From: Chondromyces crocatus
Lineage (GTDB): Bacteria > Myxococcota_A > Polyangia > Polyangiales > Polyangiaceae
Reading direction: 5' to 3'
Length of the DNA: 64,000 nucleotides
Assembly: GCF_001189295.1 (NCBI RefSeq)
Contig: NZ_CP012159.1
Span: 9,408,501 to 9,472,500 of the forward strand
The notes under the pieces were generated by a model, which did no database searches, had not been told where the DNA came from, and saw only the letters and a list, made by a program, of their open reading frames with translations. The translations under genes were made by a program, and so were the position numbers. Shown piece by piece: positions 56,901 to 62,409 of this stretch (positions within the stretch are counted from its first letter, which is position 1; every line of letters begins with the position of its first letter).

Positions 56901-57134
56901 CGCGCCTACCGCACCGTGACCATGTTGAAGCCGGTCACCGACAAGCCCGGCACCGAACCCAACCCGGACGCCCCCACCCAGACCATGCGCGCGGTGGCCT
57001 ACTACCAGCTCGCCGTGCTTGCCCTCGCCGTCGGCGACCGTCGCAAAGGGCGCATGATGGTCGACAAGGCGCTCGAAGCCGACGGCACCCTGGAACCCGC
57101 CCGTGTCCTCCTGGAAGAGCTGAAGGCCGGCTGA
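44997..57134 (+). CDS. Giant TPR-repeat protein, 4,045 residues
   Basis: One uninterrupted 12.1-kb gene; ATG at 44,997 with AGAGGA six to seven bases upstream (a GTG at 44,943 is possible). Almost the whole protein is TPR-like helix pairs with the A-x-x-x-Y/L ... A-L/P pattern (GYLERAVALAPARIDAFIRL, LAVSLDRRLDAAKLFTRAAA, ALSRAFENDPQNAPLAMELG). One Pro-rich acidic linker occurs at residues ~655-800 (PPPPVVFEWDGATGPRG). There is no signal peptide, membrane segment or catalytic motif, so a cytoplasmic scaffold is likely. Codon style changes along the gene: the first half is rich in GCG/CTG, the second half in GCC/CTC. The last seven codons with the stop are duplicated just downstream. Confidence 0.93.
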   Translation: MHDPKIGRASLRIENLAAALEQGVDNEAAVLEVLIAAQAKSNPQPELWDKLHSATARDDRFAELAAAYERITTDRRFMAHPPIVQAEALVRAGAFFTTILGDPAGARGYLERAVALAPARIDAFIRLELLLQDSNDAVALADLYAQAAPHRAELAEQVEILNKAWGLLDALPDEDERVIKVLQLLHKVEPANAPARRALEDRLARVGRVSEVARLLEQALTTEPPLPDADVMSIRSRLVGMYTGDAKELERALPHVEEVLTRDPVNAAALATAEALLGRKPVAPRAAAALETAYERVGRTQDAMKMLAIQIESQRGPKRIEAQKRLAELLFHRAGDLQGAYALCEQILTVDPADDQVRERYLSLAVSLDRRLDAAKLFTRAAATARDKAARARIGVELGELLLELGDTRKARSSFQQALELASDDGASLRAARALAQLYEKERDTRGLAAMLGRLADLTPDVEEREVAAERLARLCEEDLKDPAGAIGAYRRLFGTKREAAALDALVRYYEEGASPADLAEVLERRADLTQDQDAAKEQLRRAAELRTEQLSDRPAAIGTWRRMIEAFGPARDVHARLIPLLEQERRWDELAKVLESEAALSGGGERATLLARLGAIRATRLHDGMGALQAYGQALAIEPTEKTSRFAVERMLGNPEPGNTRASQAPPPPDGQRLAACGVLEPIARAEGATSLLVRVLEVKADLAEAPAAMAADPEGSATAERSTWGEGDEPQSRSAPPSVHEAITKPPPPVVFEWDGATGPRGTVRPPRPTAPPRDLAKLASEASEPETRRTPLSPETLALRLGALEEAMGLAERGLEDAKKAIDLAARGLTIAATMMPDRVAFWTGEVERLTASAKQAPTRASVLSEALGQRPVDSPALLHLAQRAGEALAANGDMAGALAMYRRALAHEASSPELLGRVDELLREQGSPEERIALYSDALSQPCSPERRRSLLHSIGAIQRRDLNDLGAAAATYRAALQEDPDDEGASEALMDTLAEAGAWDALYNELANRLSRVQDDDEVRVQHELRMAEVAGRAGRVDVATARYRTMLGRGAPVGAAALVTIEEVARAQGDDALLRQVLERRVALAVEPAAEVLALEQLGTYLAEAPSGEPRDAAGAAEARRRAAVLAEGPVSDTNKALALYEQVLEALPSDRHAAARLLSLYRERGAWERVPAVCEVLLDTTDSPTEALVELALLEEASVRAGVIDRLLAGAERVIARFADLTPEQRRSLDATVARGLGADPARHDEAAAAHKRLVTTAPEGDRSALDAFAAFLAASPGTAARHADQRWLFSTLVERAPEAERVNALADWASWEETVMEDRAAAAALFERVLALDPEHDGALASQARLLLELGHVEQAVELLEARRDRASGEARVALELELAVLLFDKVDRPNEALDVVAPSLLSGAPQPAALDLAIRALGHPEAGTRAAELLEQAEVAAGDTAARIALLETMLARGPGDTAARLRWYERLLDLHGDDPEQALGVALRAAGTLPGEVSLWERAEQLGRKTQQPERVIDAYAAALDAATSLSSDEIEELGRRGVEYHEEWFEAPDTTMRLLRRLVELLPGSVWAFERLKLAYNAAERWDDLFGLYDTMLARTEDQAERQFLLEDAATVARDLAGDAERTMRYLEALLELSDDARTRSSLERLYERHGRHRPLIRLLSADLPRLPADAAQRLRERIALLWLEGVGEAEAALPGVEQMLEREPASNEAFSLLERILDATSEPPETDERRDARRRTAELLTGRYREQARPAELTRVLEIQADGATPDTRRGLLAEIVKLRRDVLGDEPGALERLAELVELTPADEAPREELSALCERLDRHDRHAEVLAAAAGHAAEPALAIALLDQAATLRKDRLDDADGAIALLRRLFALAEQHERASEGLTALRELDRLLDASDRVVERCEVLDLLAAREEAPEARRQALGELARLSWTVLQDDERAIAAYRARLSTDDTDREALDGLAAILEKAGRNRELAAILEQRAAAHGKSDEARRDLGRVARLFERELGEPEQAIAVWLRIRSELGPDVESGEALSALYASAGRWPELVELLGVEYDTACETRNLTRAAALSYTLGNAHRDHTLAWVDAVTAYCRAWEAGRSGNDDAAEYGRLARDGLWSLLQRIDPESEAHRPELVATTEALLDIAHAEDDWRARVSLLEPRLAAAPSDERRVAVLRESAAFLEGRGSDVAGAFDLIWRAFLLDPAHESPSELIRLADAAGRWSTIAETLSALEERADVPAPTLRDLWHRVATWQREERKDVEAAERAFEQALTHEPGNSAILQELVELQRRTPSAALVGTLLRLADATGGDLELHREAVEVARDVVNDPARALVIAGRLLDLAAERWADGEPPYDAETPTHPAHAALWAIDALLTLLQAAGARAEVVSLGRRGAAMPFPRDVQRRLLRTAADAAELDEAITLHSTLFDEDPSDQPGGERLATLLAEASRREDLIRHRERQIEVCPDRDRRVALRFDAAGLLADGSATEEVPRAIQALRKNLDELPGHVPSAEKLATLLAARGEHAELTQLYEDQAALREASSDPSAATLWLQAALLSERELHDPSRAIACHRRAADLGSTEALDALARLLLARGEPAAAADALERLCAVTPVERLHIETIRLSDAYVAAGRADRARRAIERTLGLKEIVPSTSPRSIPPGVGFVPDAEQQPLRERLRVLYREAGEWTALAELIAEDATRITEPVARLALLRDAADLHLGRGESPAAAIPLLEEAITLAPEDLGLRLSRGRALAAADRPDDASAALRAILDEFGNRRPKERALVHFELSRVILAGGDQKAAMTELDLALRIDPAHPGALLAAAALAFEAGQLERASRSYRALLLVARRPRPGTELPISRAELLVALADIASRQGEPDREIEQMESAFEAARESELEHERLLVALRTRARHDLLARAIEARLEAQPPEAERLMLTEELAALCEGPLERPEAALDARLRALALSPASALAHKAAHDAAQRLGQAERYRDTLQQLVAEQPGSADLLLHLGRTLALAGDDAAAADAYRRAETALPSDDPRLDEIWSAAEALAEKLGDREAQARLLDRRLRASDAARIDDVPPEVRAEPRYRLAQLWADAPENAERVTELLEQAVALHPEPDRAEAALRDVLRHDPRQERAARLLERIARAAERPRVLVDALVLLARLDEPQRAIAQLEEAVGLARSLGDAPLAESILQTMVEERAPGPDGAAAAAWALSALADLHEEQGKLAAAAELRERAARASSPEDERVLLLRVAALAAGALDDLPRAARIYEELRTREPAERAIWEPLADVYRRSGDAPRLSALLDATAPLVDTTAERSLLRLERARLLATGSQDEAIALLHEILDEDPSSIEAAILLASLLESTGRVDDLRDLYARQIDAAKDRGDIPAILSLSLRLGQLTEQSGDEPGALDVYTAAADWDPRHPELLRSIVRLTRHNDDPIALADALEKLLRVERGDEAVATALQLSGLRAGQGDDRGAEEALELGFAASPDNDRLREELAERYTAREAWHKLAELYVREAREGDPDAQVSDDARVESLCRAADILRQRAGDASAAADVLARALAIAPGDRDVLLAFIDAAGAIGQHARAAESVTRALEITPDDAWLHHARADLHDAQGDGDRALVDRERAAALDPRAHTAALVAQLERNLIRAEADAAPAADAILDVWGEPSPETNVPSPAAERARSLRLRLSEVFSRNGEIDRARDHLTELLRKDGKDRDALRTLATLEQNAEHWDAAGAVYRRLIALEEGDTLVSTALHLAEACEKADRPADARDGLERALRVAPGHTEVRDRLRRLYEQTGARHDLAVLTFEDARATEDEAMRHALLLRAGKLFTEDDAVSQAIAVLEEARALRPDDQEAALLLVDAIVSAGRLEEARAQLGDLLAAHKNRRSRQLGAVYQRLSRLELLEGKPQDAIAALSRAFENDPQNAPLAMELGSLAMNRGEQDLATRAYRTVTMLKPVTDKPGTEPNPDAPTQTMRAVAYYQLAVLALAVGDRRKGRMMVDKALEADGTLEPARVLLEELKAG

Positions 57135-57155
57135 GAAGAGCTGAAGGCCGGCTGA
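57114..57155 (+). repeat. Perfect 21-bp tandem duplication across the TPR gene stop
   Basis: The 21 bp encoding the last six residues plus stop (57,114-57,134) are repeated exactly at 57,135-57,155, giving a second in-frame stop. No function is evident; it is an exact recent duplication. Confidence 0.92.
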
Positions 57156-57213
57156 GCCGGAGGACGGCACGCGATGCCCGCGCGCGGCGACGCCTGCGCG
57201 CTATCCTCATCGC

Positions 57214-57768
57214 GTGTACGCCGGCCACCTCGACCTCACCCAGCGCCTCGTCTGGACCGTGGACGACGCCCTGTCCCCCGCCGACTGCCGCTCCTACATC
57301 CAGCGCATGCGCAGAGACCAGGCCGAGATCGCCCCCATCGTGGGCCATCACGGACCCGAGGTCGATCTCGAGGTGCGCAACAACACCCGCGTGATGTGGG
57401 ACGACGAGGCCGAGGCGAACGCCCTTCTGGCCCGTGTCGCCCGCGAGGTCCCCGAGCAGCTCTCCGGGCTGACGCTCCACGGGGGAAACCCACGCCTGCG
57501 CCTGTACCGCTACGGCCCCGGCGAGCGCCACGGCGCCCACTGGGACACCGTGGTGGAGCTGCCCGGCGGCGTGCGCAGCCTGCTGACCCTGGTCTTCTAC
57601 CTGAACGACGAGTTCGAGGGCGGTGAGACGGACTTCCCGGAGCTGTCACAGCGGGTGAAGCCCCGCGCTGGGCGGGCCTTGCTGTTCCAGCACCGCATCC
57701 TGCACGAGGCCAGCGAGGTCACCACGGGCGAGAAGTTCGTGCTGCGCACCGACATCCTTTACCGGTGA
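57214..57768 (+). CDS. 2-oxoglutarate/Fe(II)-dependent oxygenase
   Basis: 184 residues from a GTG at 57,214; no good ATG lies nearby, so the start is uncertain. The double-stranded beta-helix fold of prolyl-4-hydroxylase-type (P4Hc) oxygenases is evident. Iron ligands are His109 and Asp111 in HGAHWDT and the distal His164 in FQHRILHEASEV. The 2-oxoglutarate-binding Arg is in KFVLRTDILYR (about residue 178). LTLVFYLNDEFEGGETDF is the characteristic strand pair. Cytoplasmic, probably hydroxylating a protein or small molecule. It lies 79 bp after the TPR gene on the same strand; a functional link is possible but unproven. Confidence 0.9.
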   Translation: MYAGHLDLTQRLVWTVDDALSPADCRSYIQRMRRDQAEIAPIVGHHGPEVDLEVRNNTRVMWDDEAEANALLARVAREVPEQLSGLTLHGGNPRLRLYRYGPGERHGAHWDTVVELPGGVRSLLTLVFYLNDEFEGGETDFPELSQRVKPRAGRALLFQHRILHEASEVTTGEKFVLRTDILYR

Positions 57769-58791
57769 GCCCATCCCTCGTTTCCTGGTGAGCCCCACCT
57801 CCACCCGCCCCCGGGCCCCTCGTCCACCGGCGGACTTCCGGGGTCGGTCGGGGATGACGGTGTGGATCTCGGCCTCGGTTTTGTAGAGGCGCTTCAGGTT
57901 CGCCAGCGCGATGCCAGTAGTGCGAGCCACGGCGGTCCGGACACGCTCCAGCACCTCGACGGTGGCAGTAGCCTCCAGGAAAGAGGACGGAGCAGGCCGG
58001 GTCGTAGGCAGGGCGACCGACGATGTTCCAGTTCTCGTCGGAGATCCTCCCGAGGGGGTCGTCGGCCACATCGTTCTGCGCATGCAGGGGTGGCGACGAG
58101 AGGAGTAAGGAGAGCGCGCGCCGTGCCACCAGAAGCACGGAGCATCTCCGGACGCCCCGAGGTGAGCGCACCGCGAGTCCGTGCTCATGTCTCCGGATCG
58201 TGACGCCGACGTCTTGACGGCGTGCGCGTCGAGGTCCATGCCGGTTCATTCCTCACGTCTCCAACCGTTCCTTTGCACCTGCAACCATCTGACGAATCGA
58301 GCCTGTTTCAGGCGCGTCAAGGGACATTTTTTGCGGCTCCCAGGGCCTCTCACGGGAAGTTCGCAACGCCTCTGGGCGTTGTCGCATCGCACGCGCGACT
58401 CTTCGGCACACGACCATGCGACAGGCCCCCTCCCTCTCCTCACCATGTCCGTTCGTGACCCCAAAGGAGGCGCCACACGCCAGACGTCGTGCGACCGTCA
58501 TCGCGTCGAAGTACTGCAAACCCCTTGGTTTTTCGGGGTTACGGGCGCGTCTCCGACCTGCTGCGCGACGTCCTCTTCGGGGCCCCTCGCGACCGTCCGA
58601 AGACGTGTCGGGTGACCTCCCGTCGGGCTGCGCCTGCGTCCATGACCGCATCGTCGCCACCTCACTCACTCGAAAATCGCCGTTTCCCCCCGCGGTTTTC
58701 GCTTTTTTTGCCGCGGGCCGCGTGGCACGTTCGGATCAGTCGCGGGCGGCGGGGTGCTGCACGCGGCCCTGATCAAGGACAGGAGACAATC
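57769..58791. other. About 1 kb without a confident gene; possible decayed gene
   Basis: On the minus strand two adjacent frames each hold protein-like stretches: DDPLGRISDENWNIVGRPAY (near 58,050) and then, in another frame, TGIALANLKRLYKTEAEIHT with VIPDRPRK (near 57,880). This is what a frameshifted remnant would look like; no family recognised. The 58,250-58,680 part shows nothing. At 58,689-58,717 an inverted repeat CCCGCGG...CCGCGGG encloses a T-rich loop ~75 bp upstream of the HU-like gene and may be regulatory. Confidence 0.35.
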
Positions 58792-59130
58792 ATGGCTACC
58801 AAGAAGAGTGCCGGTGGCGGCGCCAAGAAGGCGCTGAGCAAGAGTGGTCTGATCACGGCGATCGCCGAGCAGCACGGCGAGGAGCTGACCCGCAAGCAGG
58901 TCAAGAACGTGATCGAGTCGCTGATCGACATCGGGCACCGCGAGCTGAAGAAGGCTGGCATCTTCACGCTTCCCGGCTTCGCCAAGTTCCGCGTCGTGAA
59001 GCGTCCCGCCACCAAGGCGCGCCAGGGCGTGAACCCCTTCACCAAGCAGCCGATGACGTTCCCGGCGAAGCCCGCGAGCAAGTCGGTGCGTGCACGTCCC
59101 ATCAAGGCGATCAAAGACGCGCTGCTCTGA
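58792..59130 (+). CDS. HU/IHF-family DNA-binding protein
   Basis: 112 residues; ATG at 58,792 with AGGAGA seven bases upstream. A Lys/Ala/Gly-rich N-terminal extension (~15 residues) precedes the HU fold: SGLITAIAEQHGEELTRKQV, then IESLIDIGHRELKKAGIFTL and PGFAKFRVVKRPATKARQGV. The DNA-intercalating arm region (NPFTKQPMTFPAKPASK) follows. The basic N-terminal extension is longer than in E. coli HU and is typical of several high-GC phyla. Nucleoid-associated. It is expressed as a single gene, with a hairpin terminator 65 bp downstream. The inverted repeat at 58,689-58,717 may be part of its control region. Confidence 0.94.
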   Translation: MATKKSAGGGAKKALSKSGLITAIAEQHGEELTRKQVKNVIESLIDIGHRELKKAGIFTLPGFAKFRVVKRPATKARQGVNPFTKQPMTFPAKPASKSVRARPIKAIKDALL

Positions 59131-59195
59131 GTAGAGCTCTGGCGCAGGGCGTTCCGCAGGCGATGCGGGCAGCGCCGGGCGTTCCAGATTGAAAG

Positions 59196-59219
59196 CGGCC
59201 ACGGCGACGTGGCCGTTTT
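59196..59219 (+). terminator. Rho-independent terminator of the HU-like gene
   Basis: Perfect 7-bp stem CGGCCAC / GTGGCCG (59,196-59,202 with 59,209-59,215), 6-nt loop, followed by TTTT. It lies 65 bp past the stop codon. Confidence 0.88.
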
Positions 59220-59295
59220 CATTCCATCAGCATGAGGGGTGAGGCGTCGCCAGCATCAGGGGCGGGTCGCCGGAGAGGCGCCGCGCCCGGCTGGG

Positions 59296-59934
59296 TCACT
59301 TCTTGCGGCTGTAGACCTGGGCGCCGACGGGGCCTCCGCCTTGCCGCGCTTTCACCGTCACCTTGACGGAGCCGGGGATGGGCCAGGGCCACGAGTAGCA
59401 GCTCTGCTTTGCCCCGATCGCGCCGCTCGGGCCGGTGTCGGGATCGACGGCGAGCAAGGGCTTGATGTTGAGGGCCGCGAGCGCTGGGGCACCGCCACCG
59501 GCGAGGTCGAGTTCGAGCTGGACGTCGACCTCGGTGACGGGGGGAAGTGCCTGGGCGAGCACGGTGTAACAGTTCCCGGGCTGGAGCACGAAGGTGTTGC
59601 CGGAGATGGTCTCGCCCTCGGTGACGACGCCGCAGATGGGGCTGCCTTCGGCCTGCATCTTGGGGGCCTCGGAGGTGGCGCGGCCCTGGAACATGGTGGT
59701 CATCGACAGCGACTGCACGGCGTCGCACGGCGTCGGCGCGGCCGGGCCCGTCGGGGTCGGGGTCGCCGTCTCGGTGACGGTAGAGGTCGCGACGGCCAGA
59801 GGCGGCTGGGTGGCCGTCATGCCCGGCTGGGGCACCTGATCCTCGGCCGCGAACTCTTGCTGTGAGCCACCGCATCCGATCGTGCTCAACGCGGCGGTCG
59901 CGATCAGCAGGGCTCCCACGCACTTCACGTTCAT
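59296..59934 (-). CDS. Predicted lipoprotein, paralogue of the 60,236 gene
   Basis: 212 residues from the ATG at 59,934 (AGGAGG five bases upstream). Signal with lipobox STIGC; a Thr/Pro-rich linker (TVTETATPTPTGPAAPTP) reaches residue ~75. The C-terminal domain pairs cysteines in GNCYTVLAQALPPVTEVDVQ and KQSCYSWPWPIPGSVKVTV and ends GAQVYSRKK. The same domain, with the same cysteine positions and ending, forms the C-terminus of the divergent gene at 60,236, so the two arose by duplication and inversion. No named family is recognised; the fold is strand-rich and probably a small envelope binding domain. Confidence 0.8.
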   Translation of the reverse strand: MNVKCVGALLIATAALSTIGCGGSQQEFAAEDQVPQPGMTATQPPLAVATSTVTETATPTPTGPAAPTPCDAVQSLSMTTMFQGRATSEAPKMQAEGSPICGVVTEGETISGNTFVLQPGNCYTVLAQALPPVTEVDVQLELDLAGGGAPALAALNIKPLLAVDPDTGPSGAIGAKQSCYSWPWPIPGSVKVTVKARQGGGPVGAQVYSRKK

Positions 59935-60235
59935 CGACGCCTCCTCGCGCGCAGCAGGGCTGCACTTTCGAAGCCCCGGGTGAGGTGGTCCGTGACGCCA
60001 GGAGGGCGCCCGACGAACCGGCTGCGCTGGCGCGCTCATACACCCGACCAGTCTCGAGAGCTACCGCAGTCGGCGTCGTTTCCGGGCTCGAAGCGCCCCC
60101 CTCGCAGAGAGGCGCTGGATGGATCGGGCGCGTCACACGTCCAATCGACGAGCACCGGTTCTCCACCCTCCGCTTGCGCGCCGCGCGATGTGGTGGGATG
60201 AGGGCCGGCCCATCCAAAGCCTCGAGGAGGTCGTC

Positions 60236-61078
60236 TTGTCGCTGCGCGGAACTGGCATCCCCTCTGTCGTTCTCGGTTTTTCCACTCTGCTGCTCGCTGG
60301 CTGTCCGAACGAGCAACGTCAGACGGCACAGCAGCCCTATGGCGCGCAGCCCGGGTACTACGATCCTCAGCAGGGCGGCTATCCGCAGCAGCCCGGCTAC
60401 GGGCAGCCCTACCCTCAGCAGCCGGGCTACGGGCAACCGGCGCCTCAGCAGCCGTACCCCCAGCAGCCGTACCCTCAGCAGCCGTACCCTCAGCAACCCT
60501 ACCCGCAGCAGCCGGCGCCGCAGCAGCCGACGCCACAGCAACCGGCGCCTCAGCAGCCCGCCCCTCAGCAGCCGGCACCGGGCGGGTTCCCGTGGCCGTT
60601 CCCGCTGCCCGGGCAGCCCGCGGGGGAGCAGCCGACGCAGCCAGGGCAGCCAGCGCCCTCGGGGGGTGGCTCGGCGCAGCCGATCGATCCGAATCTGGCG
60701 TCGGCGGCAATGATCCCACTGCGCTCCTACGCGGCCAACGAGGCGCCCGGGATGACCGCGGAGGGCGCGCCCTTCGCGGGGCAGTTTCAGGCAGGCCAGA
60801 CGCTGGAGCAGCAGGTCCAGCTCGTGCCGGGGAAGTGCTACACGATCCTGGGCGTCGGCGCCGGGGTCACCGAGCTGAACATCCAGCTCATCGCCCTCAC
60901 GCCGGTGCCGGGCATGTCGCCCGTGCTGGCGCAGGACAACACGACGGGGGCGAACGCCTCCGTCGCAGGGCGAGGGAGCTGCTACCGGTGGCCCCTGCCG
61001 GTCGGGATCAACGCGAAGATCGTGATGACGGCGGCCGCGGGTTCCGGGCTCGCGGCAGGGCAGCTCTACTCGAAGTGA
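60236..61078 (+). CDS. Predicted lipoprotein with Pro-Gln repeat stalk
   Basis: 280 residues from a TTG at 60,236, chosen because GAGGAGG lies six bases upstream and a proper signal with lipobox LLLAGC follows; an ATG at 60,188 would add 16 residues. After the anchor come ~100 residues of PQQPYPQQ/PGYGQP repeats, an extended Pro/Gln stalk. The globular C-terminal domain is paralogous to that of the 59,296 gene (AGQTLEQQVQLVPGKCYTIL, GRGSCYRWPLPVGINAKIVM, AAGQLYSK), with the same two cysteines. The stalk suggests the domain is held away from the membrane. The 301-bp gap to its divergent partner probably contains both promoters. Confidence 0.8.
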   Translation: MSLRGTGIPSVVLGFSTLLLAGCPNEQRQTAQQPYGAQPGYYDPQQGGYPQQPGYGQPYPQQPGYGQPAPQQPYPQQPYPQQPYPQQPYPQQPAPQQPTPQQPAPQQPAPQQPAPGGFPWPFPLPGQPAGEQPTQPGQPAPSGGGSAQPIDPNLASAAMIPLRSYAANEAPGMTAEGAPFAGQFQAGQTLEQQVQLVPGKCYTILGVGAGVTELNIQLIALTPVPGMSPVLAQDNTTGANASVAGRGSCYRWPLPVGINAKIVMTAAAGSGLAAGQLYSK

Positions 61079-61134
61079 GGCGATGACCCGAGGTCGGTCG
61101 AGGCGCCACGACGACGCCTCGGCCGCAGGTCATC

Positions 61135-62409
61135 TCAGAGGAGGATGCCGGGGGGCGGGAAGGCCTTGCAGACCTCGGCGACCTCGCCGGCGATGCGGGC
61201 GATGCGCGCTTCGTCGGTGGGGTTCTGGGCGACCTCGTCCATCCAGCCGGCGAGCTGCTCCATCTGAGCGACGCCCATGCCGCACGAGGTGGCGGAGGGG
61301 GTGCCCAGGCGGATGCCCGACGGGTCGAAGGGCTTGCGCGGGTCGAAGGGGATGGAGTTGTAGTTGGCGACGATGCCAGCCCGCTCCAGCGCCTGGGCGT
61401 AGGGCTTTCCGCCGATGTTCTTCGGCGTCATGTCCACGAGCAGGAGGTGGTTGTCGGTGCCGCCGGTGATGAGGCGGAAGCCGCGGGCGGCGAGAGCCTC
61501 GGCGAGGGCCTTGGCGTTCTCGACGACCTGGCTGGCGTAGGTCTTGAACGACGGGTCGGACGCCTCGCGGGCGGCGACGGCGATCGCGGCGGTGGTGTTG
61601 TTGTGCGGGCCACCCTGGAGGCCCGGGAAGACGGCGCGATCGAGGGCGGAAGCGTGCTCCTTCTTGCTGAGGATCATCGCGCCGCGCGGGCCGCGCAGGG
61701 TCTTGTGGGTGGTGGAGGTGACGACGTCCGCGATGCCCACCGGCGAGGGGTGCGCGCCGCCAGCGACGAGGCCGGCGATGTGGGCGATGTCCGCCGCGAG
61801 GATCGCCCCCACCTCGTCCGCGATGGAGCGGAAGGCGGCGAAGTCGATCTGCCGAGGGTACGCGGTGGTGCCGCACCAGATGAGCTTGGGGCGGTGCTCG
61901 AGGGCGAGGGACCGCACCTGGTCCATGTCGATGCGGTGGTCGGACTCGCGCACGCCGTAGGGAACGCTCTTGAAGAACTTCCCGGTGATGCTGACGTTCC
62001 AGCCATGGGTGAGGTGGCCTCCCGCGGGCAGGCCGAGGCCCATGATGGTCTCGCCGGGCTTCACGAAGGCGAGGTAGACGGCGAGGTTCGCGGGGCTGCC
62101 CGAGTAGGGCTGCACGTTGACGTGCTCGGCACCGAAGAGGGTGGCGATGCGGGTGCGCGCCAGCTCCTCGACGGCGTCGATGTTGACCTGGCCCTCGTAG
62201 TACCGCTTGTGCGGGTAGCCCTCGGAGTACTTGTTCGAGAGCACCGAGCCCGTCGCCTGGAGCACCGCGCGCGAGACGTAGTTCTCGCTGGCGATGAGGC
62301 GCAGGGTGCGGGACTCGTACTCCTCTTCCTTGCGGATGAGGGCGGCGATCTCCGGGTCCACCTCGGCGAGGGGGCGGAGCCCGGGGTTCTTCGCCTGAGG
62401 GGTGCTCAC
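61135..62409 (-). CDS. glyA: Serine hydroxymethyltransferase
   Basis: 424 residues, the normal length for SHMT; interconverts serine and glycine with tetrahydrofolate and makes 5,10-methylene-THF. The PLP lysine is Lys236 in TSTTHKTLRGPRGAMI. Other diagnostic segments are IASENYVSRAVLQATGSVLS, NKYSEGYPHKRYYEGQ, VQPYSGSPANLAVYLA and RLGTPSATSCGM. The GTG start overlaps the upstream E2 stop as GTGA (62,406-62,409), so translation is coupled. Cytoplasmic homotetramer in known family members. Pairing with an E2 gene is unusual. Confidence 0.97.
   Translation of the reverse strand: MSTPQAKNPGLRPLAEVDPEIAALIRKEEEYESRTLRLIASENYVSRAVLQATGSVLSNKYSEGYPHKRYYEGQVNIDAVEELARTRIATLFGAEHVNVQPYSGSPANLAVYLAFVKPGETIMGLGLPAGGHLTHGWNVSITGKFFKSVPYGVRESDHRIDMDQVRSLALEHRPKLIWCGTTAYPRQIDFAAFRSIADEVGAILAADIAHIAGLVAGGAHPSPVGIADVVTSTTHKTLRGPRGAMILSKKEHASALDRAVFPGLQGGPHNNTTAAIAVAAREASDPSFKTYASQVVENAKALAEALAARGFRLITGGTDNHLLLVDMTPKNIGGKPYAQALERAGIVANYNSIPFDPRKPFDPSGIRLGTPSATSCGMGVAQMEQLAGWMDEVAQNPTDEARIARIAGEVAEVCKAFPPPGILL

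Noticed and set aside
49491..57170. A 2,559-codon open frame on the minus strand opposite the second half of the TPR gene
   Set aside because: Same reason: Gly/Glu/Val-rich low-complexity translation, no start signal, complementary to the well-supported TPR coding sequence.
58700..58740. Sigma54 promoter upstream of the HU-like gene
   Set aside because: TGGCAC is present but no TTGC follows at the required spacing.
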